From Methanosphaera sp. (lineage in GTDB: Archaea > Methanobacteriota > Methanobacteria > Methanobacteriales > Methanobacteriaceae): 14,682 nt of DNA. Both the position numbers and the translations under genes were made by a program. Position 1 is the first letter of the stretch. Every line of letters begins with the position of its first letter. Under the pieces are notes generated by a model, which was not told the DNA's origin, did not search any database, and saw nothing but the letters and a program-made list of their open reading frames with translations. The DNA lies in contig DUHK01000091.1 in NCBI GenBank assembly GCA_013330915.1, positions 1-14,682 on the forward strand. The letters are read 5' to 3'. Of the stretch, positions 13,475 to 14,682 are shown piece after piece.

Positions 13475-13903
13475 ATGGTAACTATTATTGATGGAGAAGG
13501 ATTAGTACTTGGAAGACTTGCAAGTACAGTCAGTAAAAGACTATTAAACGGTGAAGAAATCACTATTATTAATGCTGAAAAAATAATCATCTCTGGTAAC
13601 AAAGATTTTCTCTATGCTAGATACAAACAAAGAGTAGACAGAGCAAGTATCTCCAACCCTAGAGACTTAGGTCCTAAATATCCAAGAAGACCAGATGATA
13701 TTTTCAGAAGAACTGTTAGAGGAATGATTCCTTATAGAAAAGCTCACGGAAGAGCAGCATACAAAAACTTAAAAGTTAACGTAGGCGTTCCAAAAGAGTT
13801 TGAAGGACAAGAAGTAGTGGAAATTAAAGAAGCACAACCTAGAAATATTCAAAAAAGTATGGAATTAGGTACAATTTCTAAATTATTAGGTGCTAAATTT
13901 TAA
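13475..13903 (+). CDS. rpl13: Large subunit ribosomal protein uL13
   Basis: This 142-residue uL13 is an early-assembling 50S protein. Family features seen are Gly-Arg-Leu-Ala-Ser near the N-terminus, the Asn-Ala-Glu-Lys-Ile-Ile-Ile-Ser-Gly strand, and the conserved Val-Arg-Gly-Met-Ile-Pro-Tyr-Arg-Lys with Gly-Arg-Ala-Ala. AGGTGGA at 13464-13470 overlaps the rpl18e stop codon and serves ATG 13475. Sixth gene of the operon. Confidence 0.96.
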   Translation: MVTIIDGEGLVLGRLASTVSKRLLNGEEITIINAEKIIISGNKDFLYARYKQRVDRASISNPRDLGPKYPRRPDDIFRRTVRGMIPYRKAHGRAAYKNLKVNVGVPKEFEGQEVVEIKEAQPRNIQKSMELGTISKLLGAKF

Positions 13904-13925
13904 ATAAATTGAAGGTAGTGTAAAT

Positions 13926-14327
13926 ATGAGTAAAGTAGTACACACTAGTGGTAAAAGAAAAACCGCTATTGCTAGAGGTACAGTAAGAGAAGGAACTGGA
14001 AAAGTTAGAGTTAACCGTAAACCAGTGGAATTATACAGTCCTGAATTAGCAAGATTAAAAATGTTCGAACCATTAGAATTAGCAGGTGACTTAGTGGATT
14101 CCGTAGACATCAATGTACGTGTAATTGGTGGAGGAGTAATGGGTCAAGCTGAAGCTGCAAGAATGGTTATAGCAAAAGGTTTAGTTGAATATTATGGTGA
14201 CATGAACCTCAAAGACAGATATGTTCAATACGACAGAACAATGTTAGTAGGGGATCCACGTCGTTCCGAATCCAAAAAATTCGGTGGACCAGGTGCAAGA
14301 GCTAGAAAACAAAAAAGTTACAGGTAA
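13926..14327 (+). CDS. rps9: Small subunit ribosomal protein uS9
   Basis: This 133-residue uS9 has a C-terminal tail that reaches the P-site tRNA. The family opening Thr-Ser-Gly-Lys-Arg-Lys-Thr-Ala-Ile-Ala-Arg-Gly is followed by Gly-Gly-Val-Met-Gly-Gln-Ala-Glu-Ala. The end is the conserved Lys-Ser-Tyr-Arg, and the final Arg is the decoding-site contact. A weak AAGGT site at 13912-13916 precedes ATG 13926. It ends 6 bases before rpoN. Confidence 0.97.
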   Translation: MSKVVHTSGKRKTAIARGTVREGTGKVRVNRKPVELYSPELARLKMFEPLELAGDLVDSVDINVRVIGGGVMGQAEAARMVIAKGLVEYYGDMNLKDRYVQYDRTMLVGDPRRSESKKFGGPGARARKQKSYR

Positions 14328-14333
14328 ATTCTT

Positions 14334-14501
14334 ATGTTACTCGTAAGATGTTTTTCGTGTGGAAAAGTTATTTCAGCAAGTTTTGATGAATTTAAGGAAA
14401 GAACAGCTAATGGAGAAAATCCTAATGATGTTCTAGATGATCTTGGAATCAAAAAATATTGTTGTAGAAGAATGTTCATATCACACGTTGATGTATGGTA
14501 A
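14334..14501 (+). CDS. rpoN: DNA-directed RNA polymerase subunit N (Rpo10)
   Basis: This 55-residue subunit is the archaeal counterpart of Rpb10. It binds the D/L platform of RNA polymerase and carries one zinc ion. The invariant start Met-Leu-x-Val-Arg-Cys-Phe-Ser-Cys-Gly gives ligands Cys6 and Cys9. The 'Tyr-Cys-Cys-Arg-Arg-Met' motif gives Cys43 and Cys44. Length is typical. AGGT at 14322-14325 overlaps the uS9 stop codon and serves ATG 14334, so it is coupled to rps9. The name is archaeal rpoN and does not mean sigma-54. Confidence 0.97.
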   Translation: MLLVRCFSCGKVISASFDEFKERTANGENPNDVLDDLGIKKYCCRRMFISHVDVW

Positions 14502-14556
14502 TGGATATTATTAAACTAAATAAGGAGCTAATAATAGAGTATTTACTCGATTAAAT

Positions 14557-14596
14557 GAGGACTCCTCTCCTTTTTACTTTCAACCGTAAAAAAGGA
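14557..14596 (+). other. Two adjacent inverted repeats between rpoN and the next gene
   Basis: GAGGA/TCCTC (14557-14561, 14563-14567) form a tight symmetric element around one C. The very next base begins TCCTTTTTAC (14568-14577), which pairs with GTAAAAAAGGA (14586-14596) around an eight-base loop, with one extra A. Possible roles are an attenuator, an RNA processing site or a protein-binding leader within the operon. The T run is inside the stem, not after it, so this is not a standard terminator. Confidence 0.45.
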
Positions 14597-14651
14597 TATT
14601 TTTAGTTAAGTTGTTGAATAGGATATATACCAGAAAGGAGCATTTAAGTAT

Positions 14652-14682
14652 ATGCAATCTAGAAAAGATACAAGATTTGAAA
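14652..14682 (+). CDS. rpoK: Probable RNA polymerase subunit K (Rpo6), 5' fragment cut by the window end
   Basis: Only ten codons are visible (Met-Gln-Ser-Arg-Lys-Asp-Thr-Arg-Phe-Glu). Thr-Arg-Phe-Glu matches the opening motif of archaeal RpoK, the omega/Rpb6 counterpart, and RpoK normally follows RpoN in this operon in Methanobacteriales. AAAGGAG at 14634-14640 lies 11 bases before the ATG. The 150-base gap after rpoN and a TATA-like GATATATAC at 14622-14630 leave open a separate promoter. The identification rests on one short motif plus gene order. Confidence 0.65.
   Translation, partial: MQSRKDTRFE

Noticed and set aside
13249..13602. Minus-strand open frame of 117 codons over rpl18e and rpl13
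   Set aside because: It overlaps two certain ribosomal protein genes and has no family resemblance or ribosome binding site.
12303..14501. Sigma factors implied by the symbols rpoD and rpoN
   Set aside because: The sequences are archaeal RNA polymerase subunits D and N. They have no sigma-70 or sigma-54 domains.
14501..14554. A 17-codon frame overlapping the rpoN stop codon
   Set aside because: Too short and without a ribosome binding site to be called a gene. It is kept only as part of the spacer observation.

Overview
The window comes from a very AT-rich archaeon of the Methanobacteriales. A Methanosphaera-like host is the best fit, with Methanobrevibacter as the alternative. The evidence is an archaeal histone, Cbf5, an archaeal ribosomal protein/RNA polymerase operon (uS13-uS4-uS11-RpoD-eL18-uL13-uS9-RpoN-RpoK), GGAGG/AGGTGA ribosome binding sites complementary to an archaeal 16S 3' end, oligo-T terminators, TATA-box promoters, and an Ig-like repeat adhesin of the kind abundant in gut methanogens. 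The genus is an inference from gene content and base composition.

Left third (1-4.5 kb), envelope-related accessory genes. The window opens inside a decayed adhesin-like gene with two in-frame stops before position 127. Two DUF4013-type membrane proteins follow, the first with a C-terminal zinc ribbon. Next comes a zinc-ribbon Nudix hydrolase (NudC type) that is tightly coupled to a small secreted or anchored Ser/Gly-rich protein.

Middle (4.5-8.5 kb). A convergent DHA2-type MFS transporter lies on the minus strand. It is followed by a second NudC paralogue, a minimal J-domain protein with a hydrophobic Gly-rich tail, and a TIM-barrel sugar-phosphate isomerase/endonuclease IV-like protein. 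These look like short, mostly single-gene transcription units separated by T-rich spacers.

Right part (8.6-14.7 kb), core information processing. A histone gene with a clear promoter and a hairpin/oligo-T terminator comes first. After it are cbf5 (RNA-guided pseudouridine synthase), a 347-base spacer holding four successive predicted hairpins, tRNA-Ser(GGA), and a promoter region rich in palindromes. The conserved ribosomal/RNA polymerase operon runs from there to the window end. It continues into a gene cut off by the end, probably rpoK, after a 150-base spacer with two back-to-back inverted repeats.

No CRISPR array, transposase, integrase or recognisable defence island is present. The observations most worth follow-up are the hairpin cluster between cbf5 and tRNA-Ser, the palindromes at the ribosomal operon promoter, the NudC pair with one altered signature motif, the NudC/Ser-rich gene coupling, and the decayed adhesin.
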